Source: Spongiibacter tropicus DSM 19543
GTDB lineage: Bacteria > Pseudomonadota > Gammaproteobacteria > Pseudomonadales > Spongiibacteraceae
Assembly (NCBI RefSeq): GCF_000420325.1
Contig: NZ_ATUS01000001.1
Coordinates: 1,802,463-1,866,462 of the forward strand
Direction of reading: 5' to 3'
DNA length: 64,000 nt
Of this stretch, positions 25,550 through 35,564 are shown one piece after another. Within the stretch, counting starts at the first letter, position 1. Every line of letters begins with the position of its first letter. A program made the position numbers and the translations under genes. Below the pieces are notes generated by a model that saw only the letters and a program-made list of their open reading frames with translations, had not been told where the DNA came from and did no database searches.

Positions 25550-27742
25550 TCAGAAACGGCCGCGGAAGGTCAGGATGACGGAGGGGCTGGTTTCCTCAAC
25601 CTCAACTTCGCGGGTATCAAAATTATCGGCGCGGTAGGCTGCAGAGTCGTCGTATTCTTTAATCAACTCACGCTTCTCCGCATCCAGCAGGTTTTGGCCG
25701 GACAATCGCACCACATAGTCCCCGTTGGCAAAGCGCTTCTCAATGAAAACCTCCAGATTGCCGTCGTAGGTAATGCGGTTCACCTCACCACCCTCGAACT
25801 CTTCAGCCGCCCCCTGGCGCTGATAGCTCATGCCGTAGCTGAACGCCATTGACTCAATTTCGTGCTCAAAGCCGATGTTATAGACATACTCGGCCTGCCC
25901 GCTGAAGCGACGCTCAACGCCCTCAAAATAGGGATCTTCCACTTCCGAATCCAACAGCGTGTAGTTGAGGAAACCCTGGAGATTGGGAAGACCAAAAGCC
26001 GTGAATGGCGTGCTGACATCCACCTCAACGCCCATGATGGTGCCATCGTTGCGGTTATTGATCGGCTCGCGTAAGTCGAAGTCATCCACGCCGACAGTAA
26101 TCTCGGTCTGCTGGTATTCAATCAGGTCGCTGACTTCCCGATAAAATACATTGACCCCCACCACACCGGCATTGCCAATGAAGTGGTCGTAGCCGATATC
26201 AAGGCCCCAGGCGCTCTCTGGATCCAGTTCAGGATTACCGCGAAACTTTTCGTCATCGATGGTCAGCTCCACGGGGTTAAGCTGATCGAACTGCGGATAG
26301 CGCAGCGTGCGCGCCACGCTGGCACGAAACTGATCCTGCTCGGAGATATGCCAACGCAGATGAACTGACGGGTTGTACTCCCAGTTATCGCGATCGCTGT
26401 CAGTCTTTGCGCCCGCAAAATCCCGCCCTTCCACTTGCTGGTCGCGGTATTCAGCCCGTACACCGGCTTCCACTTCCCACTTGGGGTTGAGCGTCATTTT
26501 GCTGGTGGCGTAGAGGTCGTAACCGTCGATAGTGGCGCGGAAGTCGGCAAACTCGTCGTCTTCATCGTCCACAACACCGCTGTCGTCGGCCACATACACC
26601 GAAAACTCACGTTCCCGACGGCTAATCTCGGCACCGAACTTTGACGTCATCGACTCGCCATCCACCTTCCAGGCAACCCCGACACGCGTATCGCTGTCAT
26701 CGATATCCGTCACCTCGATTTCATCCAGCTCCAGTGGATCGCCCAGATCTGCCTCGCGATTGGTTTCGGTTTTGTCCTGCTCAAACTGGTTGCTGTATGC
26801 GTAGAGATTCAGCTCACCGCGAGCGAGTGCCAAGTCGTAGTTCACCCCGAGGTTGGCGTTGCTCTGCTCAATTTTTTCAAGCTGGTTCTCGAGGGTTTGT
26901 TCATCCAATACAAACGGCGAGTTGCTGTCGGCGCGAAGGAAAACATTCTTGCGCGTGTTCTCTTCTTCGTCGCGCTCGGTATCCATATAGAAAAGGTTAA
27001 AGCCGAGCTTGGCGCGATCGCTGAGATGCACAATCGCATCCCCCGCGAGCGAGACATCGCGGCTGTCGCGCACATCAGATTCCACCACGTCCTCGCGCTC
27101 GTCGCCGTCGAGCTTGCTGGCAACTTTGCTCTTGGGATTGTGACGCTCCTGAATATTCGCCGACACATTGTATTCCAGTGTCTCACCCATGCCGGTAAAG
27201 CCGATAAAGCCGCTGCCGTCGGTTTCTTCCATATGCACCGCGCCCAGCCGCCAGATGCCACCCTGATATCGGGCGCCCTCTTTAAGCACGATATTCAGCG
27301 TGCCGCCAATGCCCTCGCTATCGATGTCACTGGTGGGGCTGCGCAGAATTTCGATCTTTTCCACCATTTCGGCAGGGATGCGATCCACCGCAATGGCGCC
27401 GTCATTCTCCTCACCCGGCAGCTTGCGCCCGTTGATCAGTACCTGCGTGTACTTGGAGTCCAGCCCGCGCAAACGCGGCAAATCATACTCACCGACATCG
27501 CTGGTAAAGCTGACACCCGGCACACGCTTAAGCATGTCGCCAACCGAAATCGGCTCGAAGCGCTGGAAAAACGCAGAGTCGTAAACCAATTTGGGGGATG
27601 GGCTGTCCACATGGTTGCGCTGCACAACACGGTCGGCAAAGACGTGAACGCTTTCCACTGGTTGAGATACATCATCGGCATAAACGCTCGGGGCGGCGAC
27701 CGTAAACGCCGCCAGAACCAGACTAAAGGGGGAGGGTTTCAT
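25550..27742 (-). CDS. TonB-dependent receptor paired with phytase
   Basis: About 730 residues. ATG 27742 is chosen because AGGAGCC lies just upstream; an alternative ATG at 27760 has a weaker site. Signal peptide (MKPSPFSLVLAAFTVAAPSVYA), plug with LRGLDSKYTQVLINGRKLPG and VEKIEILRSPTSDIDSEGIG, and a barrel ending SVILTFRGRF with terminal Phe. The plug is of the TIGR01782/IroN-like subtype with the linear DLPRLRGLDSKYTQ. Pairing with a phytase and the upstream PhoB box suggest uptake of inositol phosphates or liberated products; that specificity is inference. Confidence 0.93.
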   Translation of the reverse strand: MKPSPFSLVLAAFTVAAPSVYADDVSQPVESVHVFADRVVQRNHVDSPSPKLVYDSAFFQRFEPISVGDMLKRVPGVSFTSDVGEYDLPRLRGLDSKYTQVLINGRKLPGEENDGAIAVDRIPAEMVEKIEILRSPTSDIDSEGIGGTLNIVLKEGARYQGGIWRLGAVHMEETDGSGFIGFTGMGETLEYNVSANIQERHNPKSKVASKLDGDEREDVVESDVRDSRDVSLAGDAIVHLSDRAKLGFNLFYMDTERDEEENTRKNVFLRADSNSPFVLDEQTLENQLEKIEQSNANLGVNYDLALARGELNLYAYSNQFEQDKTETNREADLGDPLELDEIEVTDIDDSDTRVGVAWKVDGESMTSKFGAEISRREREFSVYVADDSGVVDDEDDEFADFRATIDGYDLYATSKMTLNPKWEVEAGVRAEYRDQQVEGRDFAGAKTDSDRDNWEYNPSVHLRWHISEQDQFRASVARTLRYPQFDQLNPVELTIDDEKFRGNPELDPESAWGLDIGYDHFIGNAGVVGVNVFYREVSDLIEYQQTEITVGVDDFDLREPINNRNDGTIMGVEVDVSTPFTAFGLPNLQGFLNYTLLDSEVEDPYFEGVERRFSGQAEYVYNIGFEHEIESMAFSYGMSYQRQGAAEEFEGGEVNRITYDGNLEVFIEKRFANGDYVVRLSGQNLLDAEKRELIKEYDDSAAYRADNFDTREVEVEETSPSVILTFRGRF

Positions 27743-27818
27743 TTTGGCTCCTGGTTTCATCCATGCGGCCCCTCTACCCGGTGAGTAGAGAGCCTCGCTG
27801 CAATCAATTCAGGTGCAC

Positions 27819-27852
27819 ACGCTAGGCCCCGCAGATGACAGAGACTTGACAG
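27819..27852 (-). promoter_or_regulatory. PhoB box and -10 candidate driving the receptor-phytase operon
   Basis: On the minus strand CTGTCAA (27846-27852) and CTGTCAT (27835-27841) are direct repeats separated by 4 bases (GTCT). This is the 7-4-7 layout of the classical PhoB box with one mismatch to the CTGTCAT repeat. Ten bases further is TAGCGT (27819-27824), at the spacing expected for a -10 element of a PhoB-activated promoter. The site is about 93 bases before the receptor ATG. It predicts induction by phosphate limitation. Confidence 0.75.
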
Positions 27853-28015
27853 CGCAAAGGCCGGGCGGTGAAGAACGGCGAATTTCGCGTCCTTTTCCGC
27901 CTGCTTGAGCCAATATGACCTTTTGCCGTCATACAGGGCTGTTAACGTGAGCCGCACGATCAGGCTGTACCTATGCAGACCTGCCATGTGACAACGATGA
28001 ACAGGGCATCAGGCC

Positions 28016-28984
28016 GTGAAAAAACGCGATTCGCTGAGCTTATTTGACCCCCGCACACTCCGGCACTGGGCCAATACCGCCAGCTGGCAGGCATTTCTAC
28101 ACCGCTATGCCTACTGGCTGATCAGTGTGCTGGCGGTATCGACCGCTCTCTCGGCCATCACCCACGGCAACGCCAAAGCCTGGCCGGACATTGACTGGAT
28201 GGACCTGTTCGGCGAGGGCAGTCTGGCGCTTGCCACACTGATGTGGCTTCACTTCATCCACCGCTGGCGGCCACCGGGGCCGGTGACCAGCCTGCTCACC
28301 GGCGGTTTTGCACTGCTGAGCTACGGCTTTTTTCTGGATACGCTGGATGAAGTGGTGCGGCTGGATGAGAGTTGGTTAGGCACTCAGCTTGAGTCGCTGG
28401 CGCTGCCCGCGGCTATCGGCATGATTACGCTTGGGCTGGTGAGTCTGGGCAGAGAGCAGCGCGTATTCAGCCGGCAATTGCGGCGGCGGGAAGCCCACTA
28501 CCGCAACCACAGCGATATCGACCCGGTCACCGACCTCTACAGCGGCGCCTACTGCCGCGACGCGGTGGCCTCGGCACTCGCAGAAGGCCGACCGATTTCC
28601 CTGTGCCTGATCGACCTGGAAGACTTCAACAGCATTAATCAGCGCTATGGCTTTGCCATCGGCGATGCCGTACTGAACCGCGTTGCTCACACACTGGTGG
28701 CTGCCGCACCCAGTCACTCGCTGGTCTGCCGCTATGGTGGTGACCGCTTTGCCGTGATTATCGAGGGACATTCACCACTGCCCGATCTACGCCAGCGCCT
28801 GAATATCTTACTTACCGAAGCCGTGGGCTTGGCGCTGCTGCTGGAAACCGGTGAGCAACCGGATATCGGGGTACAAGCCGGGCAGTTGATTGCCCGACAG
28901 GATGAAACCGCCGAACAACTTCTGCAGCGCGCCGTGGCCGATGTGCAATCCCGTAAGCGCAGCAACACCACCGAGGCCCGTTGA
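28016..28984 (+). CDS. Membrane GGDEF-domain protein with degenerate active site
   Basis: 322 residues, GTG start. The N-terminal half has about four hydrophobic segments (around residues 30-48, 62-80, 88-105 and 125-145), and the C-terminal half is a GGDEF domain (about residues 165-310). The signature reads YGGDRFAVI instead of GG(D/E)EF, so the conserved Glu is Arg. The rest (DLEDFNSINQRYGFAIGD) is normal. Loss of that Glu usually abolishes diguanylate cyclase activity, so it is probably a GTP or c-di-GMP sensor or a structural protein. It lies 3 bases before an AraC-type regulator, so the two may form a signalling pair. Confidence 0.85.
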   Translation: MKKRDSLSLFDPRTLRHWANTASWQAFLHRYAYWLISVLAVSTALSAITHGNAKAWPDIDWMDLFGEGSLALATLMWLHFIHRWRPPGPVTSLLTGGFALLSYGFFLDTLDEVVRLDESWLGTQLESLALPAAIGMITLGLVSLGREQRVFSRQLRRREAHYRNHSDIDPVTDLYSGAYCRDAVASALAEGRPISLCLIDLEDFNSINQRYGFAIGDAVLNRVAHTLVAAAPSHSLVCRYGGDRFAVIIEGHSPLPDLRQRLNILLTEAVGLALLLETGEQPDIGVQAGQLIARQDETAEQLLQRAVADVQSRKRSNTTEAR

Positions 28985-28987
28985 GCC

Positions 28988-29995
28988 ATGCGCAGCGATG
29001 TCCTTCTGCAAAACGACAAAGTGATTCCCGCCTGGGTGCAACCGGTAGTACTGCTCGACCTGTGTCATGCCCGCGGCGTGCCACTGCCCAAGCTGCTTCA
29101 TAATACCGCGCTGTTTCTCGGCGACCTGCCGTTTCGCGGTGCGCAGCTTAGCCTGTCGCACTACCGTCAACTGCTCAGCAACGCCAACCGCCTCTGGCCC
29201 GGCGAGGACTTCCCCTTTCAGCTAGGGCACCAGCTCGCCAACAGCGGCCTCGGACCACTGGCTGAGCTTTTATCGCGTTGCGAGCGGATAGACGAGCAGC
29301 TTAATACGCTTTGCCGCTTTGCCTTTCTGTTAAACCCGGCGCTGCGACTTCAGGTTTACCGGCCCAACTCACAGTCGGCCATGGTGCTATGCCATGCCGC
29401 AGGACAACTCTGCTTGTCGGATACCGAACGCCTCGTTGCCATGACCACCTTGCGGCAGCTATTGAGCCAACACCCCGCTACTGACGAGATAAGCTGCTAT
29501 CTGTCTGCCCCACGCCGCCATGCGATTGAGCACTACCACAGTCACCTCTCAGCAGACTGCCACTTTCAGGCACCCTGGGATGGCTTGCGACTGTCCCTGT
29601 CAATCAGCGCGGCGCCTGAAACATCATCGTCTTTGCGCTTCAGGGTGGTAGAAGCAGAGTGTGATCAACTTGTGAACGGGCGCCGTTACCTGATCGACGC
29701 GCTCCACCGCTACCTGCATCAACACCCCGATGCCAGCGACCTGCCCGATGCCGCCGCCTATCTGGGCACCAGTATTTCCACACTGAAGCGGCGCCTGCGC
29801 GAACATGCTTGTACGTATCAGGAAGTGCTGGACAGTGCCCGCCGGGAGCAGGCACTGGTCGAGTTGCTACTGAACGATGCGTCGGTGGATGCCATTTCTG
29901 AACGCCTGCATTTTCACGACAGCAGCAACTTCCGCCGCGCCTTCAAACGCTGGACCGGCACCACGCCGTCGCTGCTCAAGTCGGCGTTTCAGTAA
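28988..29995 (+). CDS. AraC-family transcriptional regulator (OruR/ArgR-type with N-terminal PF12625-like domain)
   Basis: 335 residues. The N-terminal ligand domain resembles the arabinose-binding-like domain of AraC regulators of lipid/steroid genes (VPLPKLLHNTALFLGDLPFRG). The C-terminal helix-turn-helix contains SISTLKRRLREHACTYQEVL and SNFRRAFKRWTGTTPS. Three bases separate it from the GGDEF gene, implying an operon. It converges with and overlaps the Nudix gene by 7 bases. The target genes are unknown. Confidence 0.9.
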   Translation: MRSDVLLQNDKVIPAWVQPVVLLDLCHARGVPLPKLLHNTALFLGDLPFRGAQLSLSHYRQLLSNANRLWPGEDFPFQLGHQLANSGLGPLAELLSRCERIDEQLNTLCRFAFLLNPALRLQVYRPNSQSAMVLCHAAGQLCLSDTERLVAMTTLRQLLSQHPATDEISCYLSAPRRHAIEHYHSHLSADCHFQAPWDGLRLSLSISAAPETSSSLRFRVVEAECDQLVNGRRYLIDALHRYLHQHPDASDLPDAAAYLGTSISTLKRRLREHACTYQEVLDSARREQALVELLLNDASVDAISERLHFHDSSNFRRAFKRWTGTTPSLLKSAFQ

Positions 29996-30486
29996 GCCGG
30001 TGCGTTGACAATACCCTGGCGGGCCAGCCAGTCGTTAATCGCCAGACCGGTGCCCATATCCCAGCCTTTCAGCTGATCCACCGGCACGATTTTGTAGTCG
30101 TCCAGCTCGTGGTTGAGTTTGATCTCGCCCGCCGCTTTCACGTGATAGGCGATAATGACCTGATTCTGGTGGGGGAAGGGGTAAGCGCCTATCAGCTCGG
30201 TTTCCAGAGCGTGAAGGTTCAGCTCCTCCATCGTCTCGCGGCGGGCACATTCCACGGGGTCTTCCCCGGCTTCGAGAAAGCCGGTGATAATGGAATAGAA
30301 CTTTTTCGGCCAGCTCACATTGTGCGCCAGCACCACGCCGCCCTCGACTTCAACAATCATCGCGACCACGGGTACCGGGTTGTTGAAGTGGATAAAACCG
30401 CAGGCGCGATCCGGGCAGCCGCTGCGAATTTCATCATCGACCAGCACCTCGGCAAGCGGACTGGCACACTGGGGGCAGTAGTTCAT
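29989..30486 (-). CDS. Nudix hydrolase
   Basis: 165 residues. An N-terminal zinc-ribbon-like Cys cluster (MNYCPQCASPL ... CPDRACGF) precedes a Nudix domain. The Nudix box is complete: GFLEAGED, then RETMEEL. The combination of Zn-ribbon and Nudix domain resembles NudC-type NADH pyrophosphatases but without their extra N-terminal domain. It cleaves nucleoside diphosphate-linked substrates; which ones is unknown. It is divergent from the SDR at 30639. Confidence 0.88.
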   Translation of the reverse strand: MNYCPQCASPLAEVLVDDEIRSGCPDRACGFIHFNNPVPVVAMIVEVEGGVVLAHNVSWPKKFYSIITGFLEAGEDPVECARRETMEELNLHALETELIGAYPFPHQNQVIIAYHVKAAGEIKLNHELDDYKIVPVDQLKGWDMGTGLAINDWLARQGIVNAPAY

Positions 30487-30638
30487 TATTCTTTTCCTTG
30501 TTGTCAGTTAGCACGGCGGCCATCGGCCTGAATCGGGCATACGGCGTAAACACCCGAAGTAAACCCGTCGGAGAGTGCCGCAGATTTTGCTATAAATGGC
30601 TTTTCCTCGCCACGAAAAACCGATGCGGAGACCCGTCT

Positions 30639-31418
30639 ATGGACCTGCAACTTGCCGATAAAACCGCGCTAATCAGCGGCAGCCACCGCGGCACTGGCGC
30701 GGTGATCGCCCGCGCCCTGCGCGCCGAGGGCGCCACCGTCATTCTTCACAGCGATATCGACGGCGCCAGCGACGCGCTGGCAGACGAGCTGGACGCGCCC
30801 GCCGTGTGGGGCAATTTAAGCAGCGACGAGGGCTGCGATCTGGTGCTGCAACAACTGCACCGCATCGGCGAAGTGGATATTTTGATCAACAACCGTGGCG
30901 GCAGTGATGGCGGCGACTGGTCGGATGACACTGAACAGTGGCTGGCGGCCTATCAGCACAATGTCTTGTCGGCGGTGCGGCTCTGCCAGGCGCTGGCGCC
31001 CGACATGCAAAGCCGCGGCTGGGGCCGCATTGTGCAACTGGGCACCATCGGCAGCCGCCAGCCCCGCGCCGCCATGCCCCACTATTACGCCGCCAAAGCG
31101 GCACTGGCCAACACCACGGTGAGCCTGTGCCGGGAGCTGGCGGGCAGCGGGGTGACGGTGAATACCGTGTCGCCGGGCTATGTACGCACCCCCGAGGTGG
31201 AAGCCTGGGTGCGGCGCTGGGCGCGCAAACGCGGCCTGGAGGGTGACTGGGGCGATATCGTTACCGCCTTCTGCGCGGCCGAGTACCCCAATCCCTGCGG
31301 GCGTATTGGCGAGTGCGAGGAAGTGGCCGATCTGGTGTGTTTTTTGTGCAGCGAACGGGCGGGCTTTATCAACGGCCAGAATCTGATGATCGACGGTGGT
31401 GCGCTCGCCAGCTGCTAG
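30639..31418 (+). CDS. SDR family oxidoreductase with atypical NNRG motif
   Basis: 259 residues from ATG 30639. Cofactor motif SGSHRGTG in place of TGxxxGxG, NNRGG in place of NNAG, catalytic YYAAK, and a C-terminal INGQNLMIDGGALAS. The fold is clearly SDR; the Arg in NNRG and the SHRGTG loop are deviations that suggest a distinct subgroup. The gene overlaps the convergent hemW gene by 4 bases. A TATAAA is visible about 45 bases upstream as a possible -10. Confidence 0.87.
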   Translation: MDLQLADKTALISGSHRGTGAVIARALRAEGATVILHSDIDGASDALADELDAPAVWGNLSSDEGCDLVLQQLHRIGEVDILINNRGGSDGGDWSDDTEQWLAAYQHNVLSAVRLCQALAPDMQSRGWGRIVQLGTIGSRQPRAAMPHYYAAKAALANTTVSLCRELAGSGVTVNTVSPGYVRTPEVEAWVRRWARKRGLEGDWGDIVTAFCAAEYPNPCGRIGECEEVADLVCFLCSERAGFINGQNLMIDGGALASC

Positions 31419-32563
31419 CCCGGCAGAAATTCCTGCAGAATGCTGTCGACAAAGGCGTAGCCGCGCTCCGTGCAGGCAATCTGCTGCGCCGACGACTGCA
31501 ACAGGCAGCGCTGCAATAGCTGCTCGACTTTCGCTTCGATTCCTGCCCAGGGCAGGCCGGTGCGCTGCGCGTACATAGCGGGCGTAAAACCCTCGCGCAG
31601 GCGCAGCGCATTGAGCATAAACTCAAAGGGCAAGTCATCGGCGGCAATCACTTCCGGCGGTTGACTGCGAGACGGGCTGCGCTGCAAATAGTCCTTGGGG
31701 GCGCGGGTTTTCTGGTAGCGGAAAATGGCGCCATCGGGCCGGGTAATTTTGCCGTGGGCACCCGCGCCCAACGCCAGGTAGTCGCCGAATTGCCAATAGT
31801 TCAGATTGTGCCGCGCCGGGCGACCGGGGCGCGCAAAGGCCGAGACTTCATAGCGCTGAAACCCCGCTTCGCTCAGCCGCGCAAAGCCCGCTTCCTGGAT
31901 CGCCATCAGCTCGCCCTCGGGCGGCAGGGTCGGGGGCCGCCGGTAGAACTCGGTATTGGGCTCGATGGTGAGCTGATACCAACTGATATGACTGGCACCG
32001 CTCTCTATCGCCGCGTCGAGGTCGCGCAGGGCGTCAATGCGGTGCTGGCCGCTGAGGCCGTGCATCAGGTCCACGTTGAAGTTATCGAAACCGGCCTCGC
32101 GAGCGCTGGCGATGGCGCGGCGAGCGTCGTCGCCGCTGTGAATCCGGCCGAGCTGCTGCAACTGCAGCGGGTCAAAACTCTGCACGCCGATCGACAGGCG
32201 GTTAATCCCCAGCTCGCGATAGGCCGCAAAGCGCCCCTGCTCCAGCGTACCGGGGTTGGCTTCAAGGGTAATTTCCGCCTCGTCGGCAAAACGCAGCCGC
32301 TGGCGCAGACCGGCGAAAAGCTGGCGATAGGCCTCGGCAGAAAACAAACTGGGAGTGCCGCCGCCAATAAATACGCTCTGAATCGCCCGGCCAGAAACGT
32401 AGTCGAGGTCTTGATCCAAGTCTTCCAGCATGGCGGCCACATACTCAGCCTCGGGTAGCTCGCCCTGCTGAGTATGGGAGTTAAAATCACAGTAGGGGCA
32501 CTTGCGCACGCACCAGGGAATATGGATGTACAGCGCCAGCGGCGGCAGCACCGGGGAAGGCAT
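31415..32563 (-). CDS. hemW: Radical SAM heme chaperone HemW
   Basis: 382 residues. The radical-SAM cluster motif CVRKCPYC (CxxxCxxC) lies near residue 18, followed by FIGGGTPS, ITLEANPGTLE, GVQSFDP and the HemN-type C-terminal domain. It keeps the HemW pattern that lacks the second SAM site of oxygen-independent coproporphyrinogen oxidase. It is a heme-binding chaperone that delivers heme to respiratory enzymes. Its ATG overlaps the ubiD stop by 1 base. Confidence 0.93.
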   Translation of the reverse strand: MPSPVLPPLALYIHIPWCVRKCPYCDFNSHTQQGELPEAEYVAAMLEDLDQDLDYVSGRAIQSVFIGGGTPSLFSAEAYRQLFAGLRQRLRFADEAEITLEANPGTLEQGRFAAYRELGINRLSIGVQSFDPLQLQQLGRIHSGDDARRAIASAREAGFDNFNVDLMHGLSGQHRIDALRDLDAAIESGASHISWYQLTIEPNTEFYRRPPTLPPEGELMAIQEAGFARLSEAGFQRYEVSAFARPGRPARHNLNYWQFGDYLALGAGAHGKITRPDGAIFRYQKTRAPKDYLQRSPSRSQPPEVIAADDLPFEFMLNALRLREGFTPAMYAQRTGLPWAGIEAKVEQLLQRCLLQSSAQQIACTERGYAFVDSILQEFLPG

Positions 32564-34026
32564 CAGAGGCCGAGGTCCGACCAGATCTCATCCACGCGGC
32601 GCACCACCTCCGGGTCTTTTTCGATGGGGCGGCCCCACTCACGCTCGGTTTCACCCGGCCACTTGTTGGTGGCGTCCATCCCCATTTTCGAGCCGAGGCC
32701 CGACACCGGCGAGGCGAAGTCGAGGTAGTCGATAGGGGTGTTCTCCACCAATACAGTGTCGCGCTGCGGATCCATGCGGGTGGTAATCGCCCAGATCACA
32801 TCGTTCCAGTCGCGGGCGTTTACGTCGTCGTCGCAGACAATCACAAACTTGGTGTACATGAACTGGCGCAGGAAGGACCACACGCCGAACATCACGCGTT
32901 TGGCATGGCCGGGGTACTGCTTTTTGATGGTCACCACCGCCATGCGGTAGGAACAGCCCTCGGGCGGCAGATAGAAGTCGATAATTTCCGGGAACTGGCG
33001 GCGCAGCAGCGGCACCAGCACTTCGTTCAGCGCCACACCCAGTACGGCGGGCTCATCCGGCGGACGGCCGGTGTAGGTGCTGTGGTAAATCGGCTGCTTG
33101 CGGTGAGAGATGTGCGTTACCGTGAATACCGGGAAACGATCCACTTCATTGTAATAGCCGGTGTGATCGCCGTAAGGGCCTTCGTCGGCCATTTCCTCGG
33201 GGTCGATATACCCCTCGAGAATATATTCGCTGTTGGCGGGCACCTGTAAGTCATTGCTCAGGCTGGTGACCAACTCCGTTTTCTCACCCCGCAGCAGCCC
33301 GGCAAAGGCATATTCACTGAGGGTATCGGGTACGGGCGTGACCGCGCCCAGCGTAGTCGCGGGATCAGCGCCGAGTGCCACCGAGACGGGGAATTTTTCG
33401 CCGGGATGGGCGGCTTTGAATTCCTGAAAATCCAGTGCGCCACCACGGTGGGACAGCCAGCGCATAATCAGCTTGTTTTTGCCGATCAACTGCATCCGGT
33501 AAATGCCAAGATTCTGGCGTTCTTTATTCGGCCCGCGGGTAATGACCAGCGGCCAGGTAATCAACGGCGCGGCGTCGCCGGGCCAGCAGGTTTGAATGGG
33601 AAGGCGATGCAGATCGACGGCGTCGCCCTCAATCACGCATTCCTGACACACCGCCTTGTTGACCAGCTTGGGCCCCATATTGAGCACCTGCTTGAACACC
33701 GGCAGTTTGCTCCAGGCATCGCGCAGGCCCTTGGGCGGATCAGGCTGACGCAGAAAGGCGAGCAGTTCGCCCACCTCGTGCAGCGCGTCGATATCTTTCT
33801 GCCCCATGCCCATCGCCACGCGCTTTTCGGTGCCAAACAGGTTGGCCAGTACCGGCACGTCGTAGCCTGTGGGGTTTTCAAACAGCAGCGCAGGACCGCC
33901 CGCGCGCAGCACGCGGTCGCAGATTTCAGTCATTTCCAGATGGGGATCAACAGGGTGCTTGATGCGTTTCAGCTCACCCTGTTTTTCCAGATAGCGAAGA
34001 AAATCGCGCAGGTCTTTGTGCTTCAT
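32563..34026 (-). CDS. ubiD: 4-hydroxy-3-polyprenylbenzoate decarboxylase UbiD
   Basis: 487 residues, the normal UbiD length. It performs the prenylated-FMN-dependent decarboxylation in ubiquinone synthesis. Family blocks include [20 protein letters not shown] at the start, the [16 protein letters not shown] segment and [20 protein letters not shown] with the catalytic Glu/Arg region. The order trxA, rho, ubiD is the one found in Pseudomonas and relatives. Confidence 0.96.
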   Translation of the reverse strand: MKHKDLRDFLRYLEKQGELKRIKHPVDPHLEMTEICDRVLRAGGPALLFENPTGYDVPVLANLFGTEKRVAMGMGQKDIDALHEVGELLAFLRQPDPPKGLRDAWSKLPVFKQVLNMGPKLVNKAVCQECVIEGDAVDLHRLPIQTCWPGDAAPLITWPLVITRGPNKERQNLGIYRMQLIGKNKLIMRWLSHRGGALDFQEFKAAHPGEKFPVSVALGADPATTLGAVTPVPDTLSEYAFAGLLRGEKTELVTSLSNDLQVPANSEYILEGYIDPEEMADEGPYGDHTGYYNEVDRFPVFTVTHISHRKQPIYHSTYTGRPPDEPAVLGVALNEVLVPLLRRQFPEIIDFYLPPEGCSYRMAVVTIKKQYPGHAKRVMFGVWSFLRQFMYTKFVIVCDDDVNARDWNDVIWAITTRMDPQRDTVLVENTPIDYLDFASPVSGLGSKMGMDATNKWPGETEREWGRPIEKDPEVVRRVDEIWSDLGL

Positions 34027-34042
34027 AGTCCGAGGTCTGCTG

Positions 34043-34080
34043 TCCGTATCCGGCGCCGCACCCGACTCCCGGATACCGGA
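34043..34080 (-). terminator. Hairpin after rho
   Basis: GTATCCGG (34046-34053) pairs with CCGGATAC (34069-34076) with a 15-base loop, in the 54-base gap between rho and ubiD. No T-run; it may be a processing or attenuation structure. Confidence 0.3.
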
Positions 34081-35349
34081 TTACTTGCGTTTCATCGAAT
34101 CGAAGAATTCGGCGTTGGTCTTGGTGTCCTTGAGCTTGTCGATCAGGAACTCAATCGCCGGGGTGTCTTCCATGCCGTGCAGCAGCTTACGCAGAATCCA
34201 CATGCGTTGCAGCTCTTCCTCACCGGTCAGCAATTCTTCGCGACGGGTGCCGGAGCGGCGGATATTGATCGCCGGGTAAACGCGCTTCTCGGCGATCTTG
34301 CGATCCAGGTGCAGCTCGTTATTACCCGTCCCTTTGAATTCTTCGTAAATGACTTCGTCCATTTTCGAGCCGGTGTCGATCAGCGCGGTAGCGATAATCG
34401 ACAGGCTGCCGCCTTCTTCCACGTTACGCGCGGCACCAAAGAAACGCTTGGGGCGTTCCAGGGCGTGGGCATCCACACCACCGGTCAGTACCTTGCCGGA
34501 GCTGGGCACGATGGTGTTGTAGGCACGGGCCAGACGGGTAATGGAGTCGAGCAGCACCACAACGTCGCGCTTATGCTCTACGAGGCGCTTGGCCTTCTCG
34601 ATGACCATTTCCGCCACCTGTACGTGGCGCGCCGGGGGTTCGTCGAAGGTCGAAGCCACCACTTCCGCACCGCGTGCCCCCACCGAGCGCTGCATCTCCG
34701 TCACCTCTTCGGGACGTTCGTCAATCAGCAGGACGATGACATAACACTCGGGGTTGTTGCGGATGATGCTCTGCGCGATGTTCTGCAGCATCAGGGTTTT
34801 ACCGGCTTTCGGCGGCGCAACAATCAGGCCGCGTTGGCCTTTGCCGATGGGCGCCACCAGATCGATGATACGGCCGGTGAGGTCTTCGGTAGAGCCGTTA
34901 CCCAATTCCAGCGTCAGGCGCTCGTTGGGGAACAGCGGCGTGAGGTTTTCAAACAGGACCTTGTTCTTGGACTGCTCAGGTTTGGTGAAGTTGACCTGAT
35001 CGACCTTGAGCAGCGCGAAGTAGCGCTCGCCTTCTTTGGGCGGGCGAATCTTACCGGCAATGCTGTCACCGGTGCGCAGATTGAAGCGGCGGATCTGGCT
35101 GGGCGACACATAGATGTCATCGGGGCCAGCGAGGTATGAGCAGTCTGCGCTACGCAGGAAGCCAAAGCCATCCTGCAGGATTTCCAGTACGCCATCGCCG
35201 TGAATATCTTCGCCGCTTTTGGCGTGGCGCTTCAGGATGGAAAAGATGATGTCTTGTTTGCGCGAGCGGGCGATATTGTCGAGGCCAATTTCTTTGGCGA
35301 TGTCCAGCAGTTCCTGGGCAGACTTGGTTTTCAGATCAGTAAGATTCAT
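34081..35349 (-). CDS. rho: Transcription termination factor Rho
   Basis: 422 residues. N-terminal RNA-binding domain ([20 protein letters not shown] and [17 protein letters not shown]), Walker A GKTLML preceded by VAPPKA, and Walker [17 protein letters not shown]. It is a hexameric RNA-dependent ATPase that ends transcripts. The 215-base region upstream of the start, up to the trxA stop, is C/T-rich on the coding strand near the gene, as expected for autoregulation through Rho-binding leader RNA. Confidence 0.98.
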   Translation of the reverse strand: MNLTDLKTKSAQELLDIAKEIGLDNIARSRKQDIIFSILKRHAKSGEDIHGDGVLEILQDGFGFLRSADCSYLAGPDDIYVSPSQIRRFNLRTGDSIAGKIRPPKEGERYFALLKVDQVNFTKPEQSKNKVLFENLTPLFPNERLTLELGNGSTEDLTGRIIDLVAPIGKGQRGLIVAPPKAGKTLMLQNIAQSIIRNNPECYVIVLLIDERPEEVTEMQRSVGARGAEVVASTFDEPPARHVQVAEMVIEKAKRLVEHKRDVVVLLDSITRLARAYNTIVPSSGKVLTGGVDAHALERPKRFFGAARNVEEGGSLSIIATALIDTGSKMDEVIYEEFKGTGNNELHLDRKIAEKRVYPAINIRRSGTRREELLTGEEELQRMWILRKLLHGMEDTPAIEFLIDKLKDTKTNAEFFDSMKRK

Positions 35350-35526
35350 AGGTTCAGGGTTGTTGGTTTATATGAGATGCGGCTAGAACGAGACGCAGAA
35401 ACGGCAGGGACGCGGCCGAAACGTACTCGACGTATTAGCGGAAGCGAAAATAAAAAGGTGTTATTTGAATAGTTTGGGGATTGATTGATCGAACTCTATC
35501 ACCGAATGGTGATGCCGTAAAGCCTT

Positions 35527-35560
35527 TAAAAACAGGCCCCACGCGGGCGCGCAGGGCCTT
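35527..35560 (-). terminator. Intrinsic terminator of trxA
   Basis: On the minus strand AAGGCCC pairs with GGGCCT (plus strand 35554-35560 and 35534-35539) around a G+C-rich loop, followed by GTTTTTA (35527-35533). A good terminator, located directly after the trxA stop and before rho, so rho has its own promoter or depends on readthrough. Confidence 0.8.
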
Positions 35561-35564
35561 GGTA

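Noticed and set aside
28016-28984. Active diguanylate cyclase
   Set aside because: The signature is GGDRF, lacking the conserved Glu.
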